From Mesostigma viride (Eukaryota > Streptophyta > Mesostigmatophyceae > Mesostigmatales > Mesostigmataceae), in assembly GCA_009746045.1 (NCBI GenBank), contig RPFO01000389.1, positions 1,810,773-1,874,772 of the forward strand: a DNA stretch of 64,000 bases, read 5' to 3'. The position numbers and the translations under genes were made by a program. Shown piece by piece: positions 1 through 10,760 of the stretch; the stretch's first letter is position 1; each line of letters opens with the position of its first letter. Under the pieces are notes generated by a model. It was not told the origin of the DNA. It did no database searches and worked only from the letters and a program-made list of their open reading frames with translations.

Positions 1-98
1 GCCCCGTCCCCTCTGGCCTTGTGACAGTTGCTTCAGCAGCCTCTTCCTGCTCGTCATCCTCCAGCAGGGACAGACCCTCATCCACCACCAGAGGATTG

Positions 99-1424
99 TT
101 AGCTGCTGCTGCCTGGCTCTGGCCTGCATGGCTCCTCAACCCAGCTGGGAGGGCCTGGCCCGTCTGCAGGCCAGATTGCATGTGGCCTTCTCTCCTTGAC
201 ATGAGCCCAGGACAACCTGTACACGTGCCTTGGATCCTTTTCCAAAGCCACCAGGCAAGATCTGTTAGCTTCTTCCACACGAGTGACCGCCCCATCCTGC
301 CACTTCCCCCGCTTGCCTGGAATAGATGGTTCCTTCCACATCCTGACCTTCCGCCCCACCTGAGGCCTCAGCACATTCCAGTTCTTGTCCTTACGCCTCA
401 GCTGGGCAAACAATCTGTCTGCCTTCCTAAGACTGGCCTGCACCACGTTTTCAGGTAATAAGCTATACTGCAGGGCCAGGGGAGAGACATCCACACCATC
501 AAAGTAATAATTAACCCTGTGGTTCAGCTGCTCCTCTATCCCCTTACACCAGGCTGCCCTCTCTAAGGCAGATGCCACAAGTGGCACTGTCTCTGCTGCT
601 AGCACCACTGTCTTCACTTCACGTATGGATCTCTCTACAGCCCCTTGCTGCCCATGACTCTCTCTGGGGACTACTACCAGCTTACAAGGCAGCTGGTCCT
701 GATGCTTGAGCAAACAGTCAAACTGCAAGTCTGCCTGCACACTCTTGCACACCCCAAAGCCTGGGACCAGGGCCTTCATACCCAACAACAAGTGATGCTC
801 CTGCATACCAGGCAGAACGTCTATCAGTCTGTATCTACTGAACCTGTCCACCCCCACCAATATATACAAGCCCCTGATATGCTGGATATCCATCTGGATG
901 TCGCCACGCTCCCTAGCAGGCTCCCTAGCATGGGACTGGGGTGGGTGAACAGCATTCTCCTGGCAACCACAGTTCTCAGCAGCAGCCTGGCACGCCTCCC
1001 ATAAAGGCTCCCTTCCTAGCTTCCAAGCAAACATTGCAGCCTGCCCAGAATGCCCAAACATGTGATGCAACCTATGGCCAGCCTCAGCATAGCTCAGCAC
1101 TCTCTCAGTACTGACCTGGCGAGACGTCTGAACCGTGTGTGGGGACACATGATCCACTCCTGAGGTTCCAGGGCTTAATTCCCTGCAAGCCTTCCTGACT
1201 CCCCAAGCCAGGTCCTGCACCCTGGACCGCTCCAGGCCCTTCCAGCAAGGTCCTTTGGCCCTCCAGGCCAGCACCTGCTGGAGACCCACCACCTGCATGA
1301 GGAATAGGGAATTCAGCTGCAGCATTGTTATTGCAATCCAGTGGAAGAACAGCATCTTTACACCCTTGGTGCTGCACAAGGGGCACACCCCCATCCTTAT
1401 GTACATCCAGCACACCTTCCCCAA
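99..1424 (-). CDS. Ty1/copia-type integrase region of a pol polyprotein (remnant)
   Basis: A 441-residue open frame carries the layout of a copia integrase, which inserts element cDNA into the genome. Around residues 117-154 is the pre-integrase zinc-binding segment (HRLHHMFGHSG followed by Cys145 and Cys152/154). The catalytic core has Asp179 (QMDIQH), Asp232 (QADLQF) and Glu264 (GAVERSIREVK), the DDE triad. A C-terminal SH3-like part (about 345-420) contains PGKRGKWQDG, related to the plus-strand fragment at 12812. The N-terminal ~90 residues do not read like protease, so the true frame probably enters by a frameshift. The frame stops at 99-101, before any reverse transcriptase; that part would lie left of the window. 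Residues supporting integrase are clear; activity is unlikely because gag upstream is broken. Confidence 0.75.
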   Translation of the reverse strand: MGKVCWMYIRMGVCPLCSTKGVKMLFFHWIAITMLQLNSLFLMQVVGLQQVLAWRAKGPCWKGLERSRVQDLAWGVRKACRELSPGTSGVDHVSPHTVQTSRQVSTERVLSYAEAGHRLHHMFGHSGQAAMFAWKLGREPLWEACQAAAENCGCQENAVHPPQSHAREPARERGDIQMDIQHIRGLYILVGVDRFSRYRLIDVLPGMQEHHLLLGMKALVPGFGVCKSVQADLQFDCLLKHQDQLPCKLVVVPRESHGQQGAVERSIREVKTVVLAAETVPLVASALERAAWCKGIEEQLNHRVNYYFDGVDVSPLALQYSLLPENVVQASLRKADRLFAQLRRKDKNWNVLRPQVGRKVRMWKEPSIPGKRGKWQDGAVTRVEEANRSCLVALEKDPRHVYRLSWAHVKERRPHAIWPADGPGPPSWVEEPCRPEPGSSS

Positions 1425-1461
1425 GGGGTGATTGACTATTTACAGGGGATGGCGCAACTAG

Positions 1462-1809
1462 TCACTGCTGCCCAGACTGGCCCCCTGCCCCAGCAGGCTT
1501 GGCCTTCCTGTCAGGGCACTCACGACGCCAGTGACCTTCCTTGCCACACACAAAGCATGCCCCACCCTCTTTTGTCCAACTGAGTAAACTTACGGCCACC
1601 GACTCCACCCAGCCCTTCTTGGCCAAACCTCTCGCCAGGTACGCCGCCTGGACGAAGGTCGACGCACTGCTCGGATGAGCGTATGGATGAAAAGGCCTCG
1701 ATCGCTCCGGTGCTCTCACCTGGAGCGGCGGCTGCGAGCTTTGGCTTTCTGAAGGCTCAATGGCCCGCACCGTTGGCACGTGGGACATGAAGATGGAAAG
1801 GAAGCGCAA
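1462..1809 (-). pseudogene. Copia gag fragment with a CCHC zinc knuckle
   Basis: The 115-residue frame ends with CFVCGKEGHWRRECPD, a canonical CX2CX4HX4C nucleocapsid zinc knuckle that binds element RNA. It lies directly upstream, in minus-strand order, of the integrase frame and downstream of the Gln-rich frame at 2252-2857, the position expected for the end of gag. The frame is separate from both neighbours, so gag-pol is interrupted here by at least two frame breaks. Confidence 0.6.
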
Positions 1810-2251
1810 TAGTACGAGTTAGGAAGAGCTCCCAGCGATTGTGAGCTCTTGATCCTTCACAGCACGGCTAAGCCAAAGTTGCGAGGCAGCAACCTTAAAT
1901 CTGTGCACCAAGCCACGACCACGGTGGTCACTTCCACGTCCAATGTGGGCGCCCACGGTTCGTGCTTTCCAAGATAGCTGGTCATCCCCATGACCAAGCT
2001 ATATCCTCTTCGTTGTTCCTCGTTCCCATCGGCGTGACGAGGCACGTGCAGGCGTATAGGCAAATCCCCAACGTCCACTGGCATCAGCGCAGTGCCAGGA
2101 CGAGCTGGATTTGCCTAGACTCCTGCAACCTAGGAAGTACAGGACCTGTCACAAGCCTGCAAGGTCTAATATCGATCCTTGCAGTCCTGTGCCAGCTCCA
2201 GTACTCCACCAGTCACAGGCTGCTGCTCCTCTTGGTCCACGTGGACCACAG

Positions 2252-2857
2252 TCACGTGATGGACAGGCTAAGCCTGTGCAGGCACGGCCTGCCACGTGTC
2301 CTGTCCACTATACCAGAGGACTGCACCCTAGTCGGCCACGGACGGCTAGGACTTCGGGACCTCATATCTTTCTTGTCCCTTGTCTGTTTCAGGCGGTCAG
2401 CACGGCGTTGAAAAGTTCTTTCCAAACTGCATCCACTTAGCATATTCGTTGCCCAAAATGCTAACTGCGGCAACTGTGGTCGCGGCTGTGGTTGTTGCTG
2501 CTGCTGTAGTTGCTGCTGCTGCTGCGGTTGCTGCTGCTGCTGCTGCTGCTGCGGTTGCTGCTGCGGCTGCGGTTGCTGATGCTGGACTTCCCCCTGGGGC
2601 ATCTCTTGGCCATGGCTGTCTCCCCCGCGTTCCACCCTATCTCCTGGACTGTCATCATCTGATGAGCCTCCGCGGCTCTGGTCGCTAGGTCGTGGTGAAC
2701 CTTCCGCAGGTCTCGCCTCGACTTCACCTGTCCCTACTTGGACATGTGTGTGTACCCCTACCACCTGTGCACCTTGCTCATGGTTGTCTTCCAGTTCTAT
2801 CTCTCTGTTCTCGGGTTCTATCTCTCTGTTGTCGGGTTCTGTTCTCCGTCGTGGCAT
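2252..2857 (-). pseudogene. Gln-rich N-terminal gag-like frame of the same copia remnant
   Basis: A 201-residue frame starts with MPRRRTEPDNREIE, is acidic and repetitive near its start, and has a long Gln/Pro run around residues 90-130 encoded by CTG/TTG repeats on the plus strand. A basic tail follows. I assign it to gag only because it lies 5' of the zinc knuckle on the same strand; it has no diagnostic motif. It could instead be an unrelated low-complexity frame. Confidence 0.35.
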
Positions 2858-4440
2858 GATGCTCGTACCGATACCTTACACTGCAGGCAACACCTCCCCA
2901 GTGAGAGTGAGAAAGAGGGAGATAGAGAGAGGGAGAGCAACCAAGTAATATATAATAGGGGTATAAGGCATGAGTAATGATACTATGTGCCCTAGGTACT
3001 GGAATCCCCTTATTGCCTGCTTGGGCTAATAGTCAGCTGGGAAAAGGTGACTGTCACTGCTAGCCCCGTCTCTTGGCTGCTGTCTACTTTGTTCTTGGTG
3101 ATTAGACTTTGCCGCGAGTGTGGATATTAGGGCAATCGCGAGTGGTATGCAGGCCTTCAGGCAATGGCATGTGTTCCTTAATAAACTTATCTGCATCTTC
3201 TAGATTATCAAATCCCTTCCACCACCTAGCAGTAGAGTCCTTGGAAATTATTTTATCCTCACACGCCATCCAGCTATATAGAATATGGCAGGCCTACCAT
3301 CCCCCCCGTCATGAGCCACAGCATAATAAAGATGTCCAGATTGCCCTCCTTTATTAATTCTTCGTTTTCCCCGTAAGGACATAATGCATTTATTTAGTGA
3401 AAATAATTACTTAAGTAAGCTTGCAGGAAAGGAAAAGGGGATCCCAGAAATACCTCTACGTGCTGTGCAGTTACCACATGACTCAACGAGGAAGAAAACG
3501 GAGTCTACCACAGCACACACACTATGTAGCTCTCCGCGAGCAAGTGCACAAAACTCTCCTCCCCTCCGCGGGGCACACAGAGGCAGACACCGTCAACACA
3601 GTCGGCAACAGCCAGACGGTATCCACCCCCACGACGTGGTGTAGGCCAGCCCTCCGCGGACTAGTCTACAGCCAGGTCAAACAGAATGAGCGTCTCCGCG
3701 ACGTCCATTAACACGAACGACATATACACACCTATAGAGAGCATGACATGTAACACTTAACATAAAGCCCCCTTGTCTACGCGCGTGGGTAAGACAGGAA
3801 GGACAAGAAGGACTTGTATATATTTTGCTTTACCGATGCCTTACTGCCGTCAGTATCGTTGAAAAACCTGAGTTCTCAGTGGCCGCCACCTGGTGTCGTT
3901 GAAAGCCGGATCGAGCTCTTTCCGCCACCGGGTGTCGTTGAAAACTGGAGTTTAGCCGCTACCGTCAACAGCCCAACACCACGGGATCGCTGCTGACCCC
4001 GCCGAGTATTCCTTACTGGCCGCTCGCCATCTAGGTCGTCGTTGAATTCCTTGCGGACTGTCCGCCGACCTGTCCAGCGGTCGTTGAATAAAGGAACCTC
4101 TATCTACACCAAGCTCCGCCTTGGTTTCCTAACTGGCTACACTAGCTCTATCCGCGAGAGTTAGCCAACCTTGCCAGCAACATTTCCTTCCGATAACCAG
4201 TGTTACGTCCCAGGATTTACACTTCTAACCTGAGCTACGTAGCGAAAGATCAACCATGCCGGTATTAGGAAGATTCAAGGTGGCCTAATGCAGATTGCGC
4301 TTCACGACGTGAATCGTGAGATGTCTGGCACCGCGACTTGATGCCAAGCTAATTGATACACACCTATAAAGGCTAGCAAGACCAATTACAAATGGATAGT
4401 TGCCCCAGGTTCAATGTGAAGGCTTCATCGCACTTAATGA
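2858..4440. other. Non-coding stretch, possible copia leader/LTR
   Basis: No credible coding frame. If the minus-strand copia had a 5' LTR it would fall here. Five short copies of a GTCGTTGAA-like motif lie between about 3855 and 4095, but I found neither a tRNA primer site nor clear TG...CA edges, so LTR boundaries are not called. Confidence 0.3.
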
Positions 4441-4451
4441 CGGGACATGCC

Positions 4452-4477
4452 CGAATTTTTTGGCGCCAAAAAATTCG
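4452..4477. promoter_or_regulatory. 26-bp perfect palindrome with an E2F-type core
   Basis: The sequence is an exact inverted repeat centred on GGCGCC. Its inner 14 bases, TTTTGGCGCCAAAA, read as two overlapping TTTSGCGC-type E2F/DP sites. More G+C-rich sequence follows to about 4550. E2F sites mark S-phase promoters in plants and algae; no confident gene follows, so function is inferred only. Confidence 0.4.
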
Positions 4478-6530
4478 CGCCGGAACCGAAGGTCGTAAAT
4501 TTCACGTGCACGGTGCGCGCGCCCCTCGCGGAAGTGGCCATGGCGACTGCGTTCAGGCGAAACTACCACACCAGTGCAGGCGAAATGCAAAATTTTTACT
4601 CGAATCTAAAAGACGATGCGTTTATGATGTTAGTTTGAGGCGGAAATCAGCTGGTTGACAATATCGCTGTTGTTTTTTTATGCCATCGGCATGGGGGGTA
4701 ATCTGAATTTTTTGGTCGCGCGGCATGAAATAGAATTCATGATAGCGGCTGTAAAATCGCGGTTTTAAGGGTTGTTCTGACCGTGAAGCAGGCGTTAATA
4801 TCGGTTGCATCGAATTCTAAACCGATCTGGTGCTTTTTGCCAGATTTTCGGCCATTATCGGTAAGTGATTGTTCAGACCTGCGCAGTGCGTGTCTGACCT
4901 GTCCATGGAAGAACGGCTGTTGTTGCGCGCCTGGGCGAGGGATTTACGAGGGCGAGGTACAAATTTGTCTCGAATGTTATCGCAAATGCTATCAGTGCTT
5001 TCTTCTATGAGCTCATCGTTCGAGTTTTTTTGCGTTCTTTTTGGGCAGTTTCCGCCAGCTAGCTCGCCGTCGCTTGCCGTTGTGTTGTCGAATACCTGGC
5101 AGCTTTAGATTGTTTTCGTTGATGCCGTGATCAGGGCCGCTTCAGTCGCAGCCTATAGCTCTTTGGGAAGGTATAAGGCATTTCATAAAACGCGTTCCGG
5201 CAAGGATGTTGTGCGTATGGACGCTTCTTGTTGTTTGAGAGTGACGCACCCTCTCTTCGCAGGCCACCGCGGCATCACAGCGCTCATGCGCTGAAGGGCC
5301 GCCAGTGGTTTCTTTGCATTTTATCGTGCAGGTATGGAAGTGTTTTAGTGATGATGATGTTGGAGATATTGCATTTGTGTGACTGCATGTAGATAGCTGG
5401 CACCAATGGTTGTTTGAGCTTTCCTTTGCCATGATGATGTGACAAGACTACAATGTGCTGAGCCAACCATGGTTGACATGCATGACTGCATGCAAGCTAT
5501 ATATACCATGTTCCTGCTTGGTTCCTCGCCCTCCATAGTCCCAGTTTGTCATCCATGCCGGGGAGGACAGTTTAGGAGGTGTTGTTGAGTTGATTAGCTT
5601 GGTTGGCATCAACCTTACACTCTAGCCTGGGAGAAACATAGGAAATGCTGCTGATGCGTATTATTAGGGCTACCATCGTCAAGGCTATGAACATATTTAC
5701 AAGGCTGGCCATGCTGGAGGGATGATGAAGACATATGAGGTGCGTGGCCACCCCTTTGTACATTGTAAACATACTCAGCATGGTTTTGGTGCATGTTGGA
5801 TGGCATTAGAAGTGGCACTGTGGGGTTACTAACTTACTGGGTGGTCCTTAGCGCCTTGTCAGGTGGTCATATAGGAAACCCATCAACTTGAGTAGTTCTT
5901 GTCACAATGACCCCCACGTTGAGCATGCGTTGCCGTCAGCGTGAAAGAGTTAATTATGTGTGCTTTGGTCAGTTTGCAGATGTCTTTGATGAAGAAGGAA
6001 GTGCTAGTGTGGCTGAATGGTTACTATAATTTCCTTGTATAGTGTCTACATGGGTGGCCTTCTTGGAATGGTTGTAACTTGGGCAGTTCTTGTCGGACCG
6101 TCGTCAAACCTGGAACATAGGAGGTACCATATGTGCATAGGATGGTAGTGTGTGGTTTGGCCAGTTTTCACGTGGCTTAGATGTATAAAGGGGTGCTAGC
6201 TAAAACCTCCGTCAGCGTCATCACAGGTGGCAATCTAGGAATATCATCAAATAGGGCTGCGCTTGTCAGAATGACCTGAAATTAATTTGGGGCTGCATGT
6301 CCCCCCCTCTCTAGTATTTGAAAATATAAGATATGGCATGATTCTATGTGTTTATGATTTGTTTCATTTTTTTGGTTGAAAAAAAGTACCCTTTTTGCGA
6401 GAAAATCCATCAATGTGTCTAAACATCATTATTTTGTGCTCAAAATTAGGCAGACTTTCTCAAAAGTGGGGGAACTATATGGAAATATATGATTTGGTCC
6501 AAATATGTTTGCCCATTAAATTAAAATCTA
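4478..6530. other. Gene-poor stretch
   Basis: Short frames exist on both strands but none shows a domain, convincing composition or matching splice sites. A GTAAGT donor-like site lies near 4860 without a partner exon I can support. I see no repeat structure beyond A/T-rich runs near 6300-6540. Confidence 0.5.
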
Positions 6531-6575
6531 ATTATAACATGCCTCCGTTGGGAGATCATGTAGCACATATTCCTT
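6531..6575 (-). repeat. Dispersed hairpin repeat, copy 1
   Basis: Read on the minus strand it contains CTCCCAACGGAGGCATG, the same core as copies near 9416, 9782, 13941, 14009 and 51050. The CTCC-caa-CGGAG portion can fold into a small stem-loop. It follows the stop of the last-exon copy at 6656, suggesting a 3'-UTR element or the tail of a short interspersed repeat. Confidence 0.5.
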
Positions 6576-6655
6576 GATGGTGGTGGAAAGGAGAGAGCCG
6601 CGTAATCTAACTATCCTAACGCTAATCTACCTAGTCTAGAAAAATCCTAACTGCC

Positions 6656-6751
6656 CTACTCGTCAAAACGCCTCCTCCTCTTGGGGGGAGGGGGTTTGCC
6701 CACAGGGTCGGGCGTGTGAGCCTTGACAATCTTCTGCCACCGCGTCTTGTT
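6656..6751 (-). pseudogene. Detached last exon encoding a KPPPPKR basic tail
   Basis: On the minus strand a splice acceptor (CATGCAG) is followed by 31 codons beginning NKTRWQKIVKAHTP, containing VGKPPPPKRRRRF, and ending in TAG at 6656-6658. The same exon with its acceptor occurs in the opposite direction at 9579-9683, and the homology continues through the 3' flank to the hairpin motif. The upstream part of this copy is missing because a CACTA-type terminus begins at 6776, 24 bases beyond the acceptor. The basic proline-rich tail resembles a nuclear localisation signal; no function can be assigned. Confidence 0.5.
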
Positions 6752-6775
6752 CTGCATGGCAGTCCAAAGAAGGGA

Positions 6776-6831
6776 CACTATACTTTTCGTCCGAGGGTGG
6801 TAAAAAGCATCCGAGGCGTAAATTACGAGGT
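6776..6831 (+). mobile_element. Left terminal inverted repeat of a CACTA-type transposon
   Basis: The sequence begins CACTATACTTTTCGTCC and all 56 bases match the reverse complement of 47077-47132 exactly. CACTA at the extreme end is the signature of the CACTA/EnSpm superfamily. Inward, to about 7020, are degenerate TTACGAGGT / AGATCCGAG motifs similar to those inside the right end. Flanks share only GA (6774-6775 and 47133-47134); three-base duplication, usual for the family, is not seen. Confidence 0.65.
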
Positions 6832-7200
6832 CTTATCTTACTACCTAGATCCGAGGCGTGAGATCCAAGGCCGTAATCATTACGACGTAGGGTGATAGGT
6901 AGTAATTTTACTAGCCGTAACTAAAAGTAACGTTACGACTGCACATCTTTGGTAGTACATTACCGATGGAGTAAATTACCGCGACGGGTTTTGGTTGGTA
7001 ATCTACCACCTGTAGATTAGGTGCCAGTGATCCGATGCTGTAAGATACGTTTCAGTAAGTTACTTCGGGGATCTTTGCCTGTACACGGCCAGATGGATAA
7101 TTATATTGAAGTGGGAGAACGTGCGTGTCTAATAGCAAATGCAGCGAAATATAAAAATGTAGTTATCAGCCTTTTTTGCCTATTCAGCAGTTGTCGTTGT
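6832..7200. repeat. Left subterminal region of the CACTA-type end
   Basis: Contains irregular copies of motifs such as GTAATCATTACGACGT, GTAGTAATTTTAC and GTAAATTACC. Similar short motifs fill the 350 bases inside the right terminus. In this superfamily such motifs bind the transposase. Confidence 0.45.
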
Positions 7201-7274
7201 CGGCCGTTGTCAGTAAGCGGCTATAGATTATGTGTGCTGGGGCCGGTGAAAAGACGCTAGCAAAGTTCGTCTGA

Positions 7275-9296
7275 ATGGCGTCCAATAGAGGGGATTTTAT
7301 TCTTAGTGGATTGTTGGACGAGGAGAAGGCGAGGTTGCTGGCGGAGAATGCGAAAGAGCAGAGGGAAGCAGCGGAAGCCGTGCGTGGAAGATGAGGTAAC
7401 GGGATGGAGTGTGGGCCCTGGCTTCTGGTTATGAAATGATGGCGGTTGCAGGCCAGCCGTGCTCGCTGGTAATGGGTGCGTGGTGTTGTAATCCAAGTTC
7501 TGCGCATATTCTGTTTTTGGTCAATGATTGAAGGGATGTCGCCTTGTTTTATTTTTGTGCATCTGCGTCCCGTCGTGACTGCCTCGTCATGGACGCCCAG
7601 GGTAGAAGTTCGAACGAGGGAATGATTTTTCAAACGCCTGGATATGTTATGATAGTACGAATAAATGGTAATGGGTAGAGGCGGCCAAAATTTTGTTGGA
7701 AGTGTGCCAACGCCGCACATACGACTTGAACAACCCTAGGTATCTTAGGAAAAGGAAACACGGATACGTCGGAGTGGAGGAAGAGGAAGACGATGACGAT
7801 GGTGAAGACGGAGAGGTTTACAATGGAGGCCTTGAGAATGGGGAGACATTGAAGCAGGAGAGCAGGGTAGCGGTGAGTGGCCCGTCATGAATTACATTGT
7901 GGTTGCAGTTGTTAGCGAGGCGTGTTGATTGCTTCTTGCCGCGGGTAATCGCTAGCGTGCATAACCTTCTTTTTTCAACAGGTGTTCTGGTGCATTGACT
8001 GCCGCAAAGCAATTAATGGGACTGATTATGTGCCTATCATGCCGTTTGGGAATCATACATTGCCAACATTTCGTGTTTAGAAGGCGCGCCTTCAGAAGCA
8101 TATTCAGCACCGCACGAGCCAGGTGCTGAAGGCGTGCTTGGAGAGGAAGGGGTATAAAGTGCGCATGACCGCATCGAAGAAGAAGAAGCAGCAGGAATCG
8201 GGCAAGACCATGATAACCGAGCCAGGATTGGCTTTCGTGCATGCAGTACATGGTGCGGCGCAGGCAGTGAATGCTGCATCGATTGCAGCGGTGCAGCCTG
8301 TGGCCATGGCGGTGCAGGGCGCGGGTCCTGAAGTGTGGGCGTTGGCGAAGCAGATTCACGATGCTGTCATGGCCACGTTGTGAAGCCAAGGAATGGGTGT
8401 TGGTTCCAGTCAGGTGCCTCGCCCGGAGGAAGCTTTTCTGCTGTAAGCAGAGGTGCGGCATCAAGCATTTGCAATCGCCATGAGAGCAGTGGAGATGTCA
8501 GCGGCATGAAGCATTTGCAATCGCCATGAGAGCAGTGGAGATGTCTGCGGCATTGGGAGATCTGCAGACAATTGCAGGAGGACATTGTGCGGTACGCTTG
8601 TAGGGTGTAGCTGTGTTGTTCCGCTCGCTAATGGACATGTGCCCCTGTAACCTCTTCCAGGCTAGTATCTGCTATCCACCTCTTCAGGCTTGAAAAGTAA
8701 ATTGCTGTACGGTTCACAATTGGCATGGCTTGACATGCACGCGTCCTTGACTGTGGTCTGCATGGGTTTGGGGTTTAGCGGTTTACATCAGACTCTGCTG
8801 TGTATCTGCTTAATCAGCCGACGTGTCACATGGGGACAGCAACGGCGCTGGGATGCAGCCCGGTGTGAATGCGAGTAAGGTACGCGCTGTCATGCATGGC
8901 GGATGGGGCGTGGAAGCCACGACCCACGTTTTTGTGTGTGCACGGGGGGCTAGGGGGCAAGTCGTTGTGTTGCTGCCATCCATATGGCCATGGATATGCG
9001 GGAAGCTTTCCCTGTACCCATACTTAATGATGCATGGACTGGTTGTGACAGCCAAGGGTTTAGCTGTCGTGGGTTTGCTGAGTGATCATGGCAGTCTGCT
9101 AGGCTGGTGCTAGAACAGCCATAGCGCGGTTACTGCTATGTCTTGCCCGTGCTAACTGATGCTGCAGCCATGCGTGGAGCGCGAATCGTCCCGTGAGGAG
9201 AAGGAGGAGGCGGGGCCGGTGCACCCATGGGCAGGGCCGGAGAAGAAGGACGCGGAGCACCCAGTGTGGGAGAAGGAGAAGGCGGGGAAGCACTGA
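7275..9296 (+). CDS. Unassigned multi-exon gene with coiled-coil, acidic and Cys-rich parts (model uncertain)
   Basis: Several plus-strand pieces look coding. A start at 7275 gives a charged helical segment (MASNRGDFILSGLLDEEKAR...). A second exon, about 7681-7876, contains EVCQRRTYDLNNPRYLRKRK then an acidic EEEEDDDDGEDGE run. A GTGAGT donor at 7877 and a CAG acceptor at 7981 join in phase to an exon reading VFWCIDCRKAINGTDYV. The frame hits TAG at 8078-8080 but stays open and charged to 8383 (KARLQKHIQHRTSQVLKACLE...). A last exon at 9168-9296 encodes a Glu/Lys-rich end. CX2C suggests a half zinc site only. No family recognised. The 5' junction, the in-frame TAG and joining of the last exon are unresolved; it may be cargo or a broken accessory gene of the CACTA-type element. 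Confidence 0.35.
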
Positions 9297-9360
9297 AGCT
9301 CCACCCCATGTCAGGCCTCTAGTATAGGTGCCAGTTAACTAAACCCATGCACGTGCAGGT

Positions 9361-9445
9361 TGTAGCTCAGAATGTATTTAAAATCATATGCCCCTTTTCA
9401 GGTATATGTGTAACAGTGACTCCCAACGGATATATGTTCCTAATT
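9361..9445. repeat. Dispersed hairpin repeat, copy 2 (long form)
   Basis: Shares about 85 bases with 50991-51075, including GTAGCT-AGAATGTAT, CATATGCCCCTT and ACTCCCAACGGA-TATGTTCCTAAT. On the minus strand both long copies can be read as a related peptide ending PEKGHM...TF and a stop, so a coding origin is possible. Confidence 0.5.
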
Positions 9446-9578
9446 TATTAAATTCTTACTGAATAATTGTTGTCTTTATGAACCCATGAAGAGCAAAGCC
9501 CGGTGGGGAGTACATGTAACGCATTACCACGAGAAGGGGTCCCCACACCGCATTTCTTCGCTCTCTGTTCCTATGCAG

Positions 9579-9683
9579 AACAAGAAGAGGTGGAAGACCA
9601 ATGTCCCGGCTCACACGCCAGCCCATGTGGGTAAGCCCCCTCCCCCAAAGCGGAAGGGGCGCTTTGGGGAGAAGTGTAGTTAG
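9579..9683 (+). pseudogene. Second copy of the KPPPPKR last exon
   Basis: After a CTATGCAG acceptor come 34 codons, NKKRWKTNVPAHTPAHVGK then PPPPKRKGRFGEKCS, and TAG at 9681-9683. It is clearly homologous to the minus-strand exon at 6656-6751. The two lie about 2.9 kb apart in inverted orientation and both are followed by the same hairpin motif. It could be the true last exon of the gene starting near 7275, or the end of a degraded second gene. Confidence 0.5.
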
Positions 9684-9753
9684 GATTTTGTAGACTAGAT
9701 AGCTTAGAGTTAGCTTATTTCGATGTCGCGGCTTGACCCACCTCTACCCATTC

Positions 9754-9808
9754 AGCAAGGAATATGCATGTGCTGCATGATCTCCCAACGGAGGCATGTT
9801 ATAATTTT
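9754..9808 (+). repeat. Dispersed hairpin repeat, copy 3
   Basis: TCTCCCAACGGAGGCATG followed by TTATAATTTT, downstream of the TAG at 9683, matching the position of copy 1 relative to its exon. Confidence 0.5.
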
Positions 9809-10161
9809 ATTTGATTCTTTAATGTAGTGTCTTGGGGCATGATGCAGATGAGATTTGTAACTTCCGTGTAATTATGTTTCTAAAGAGATTAGCATAGTAC
9901 TCTAAACATGCCCATGCGCATGACACGCAAGTACTAACTTACTTACACCAGACCTGGCAATAAACAAGCATTGATGGGATGGACCCAGCGATACATAATG
10001 GGCGTGCATGCGTAAAAAATATACACTATGCATGGCCCAATGGGCATGCATTCAAATAATTACAAATGAAGGCCGCATGAGAGCACTGAAGCTAAACCAG
10101 ACCGGGCCACAATTAACCCTCCAGCACCAAAGTTCCACTGCATCATGTAAGACAAGCCTGA
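9809..10161. other. Non-coding spacer
   Basis: No coding frame, repeat unit or RNA gene recognised; the sequence leads into the CATC microsatellite. Confidence 0.5.
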
Positions 10162-10760
10162 CATCCATCCATCCATCCATCCATCCATCCATCCATCCAT
10201 CCATCCATCCATCCATCCATCCATCCATCCATCCATCCATCCATCCATCCATCCATCCATCCATCCATCCATCCATCCATCCATCCATCCATCCATCCAT
10301 CCATCCATCCATCCATCCATCCATCCATCCATCCATCCATCCATCCATCCATCCATCCATCCATCCATCCATCCATCCATCCATCCATCCATCCATCCAT
10401 CCATCCATCCATCCATCCATCCATCCATCCATCCATCCATCCATCCATCCATCCATCCATCCATCCATCCATCCATCCATCCATCCATCCATCCATCCAT
10501 CCATCCATCCATCCATCCATCCATCCATCCATCCATCCATCCATCCATCCATCCATCCATCCATCCATCCATCCATCCATCCATCCATCCATCCATCCAT
10601 CCATCCATCCATCCATCCATCCATCCATCCATCCATCCATCCATCCATCCATCCATCCATCCATCCATCCATCCATCCATCCATCCATCCATCCATCCAT
10701 CCATCCATCCATCCATCCATCCATCCATCCATCCATCCATCCATCCATCCACCCATCCAT
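10162..10760 (+). repeat. (CATC)n microsatellite, about 150 units
   Basis: Uninterrupted tetranucleotide repeat for about 600 bases with a single variant unit (CACC) near the right end. It is open in all frames on both strands, giving Ile-His-Pro-Ser or Trp-Met-Asp-Gly repeats, which are artefacts and not proteins. Confidence 0.98.

Noticed and set aside
7184-7720. 178-codon minus-strand frame
   Set aside because: It overlaps the better plus-strand exon candidates, has no motif, and its composition is that of a shadow frame.
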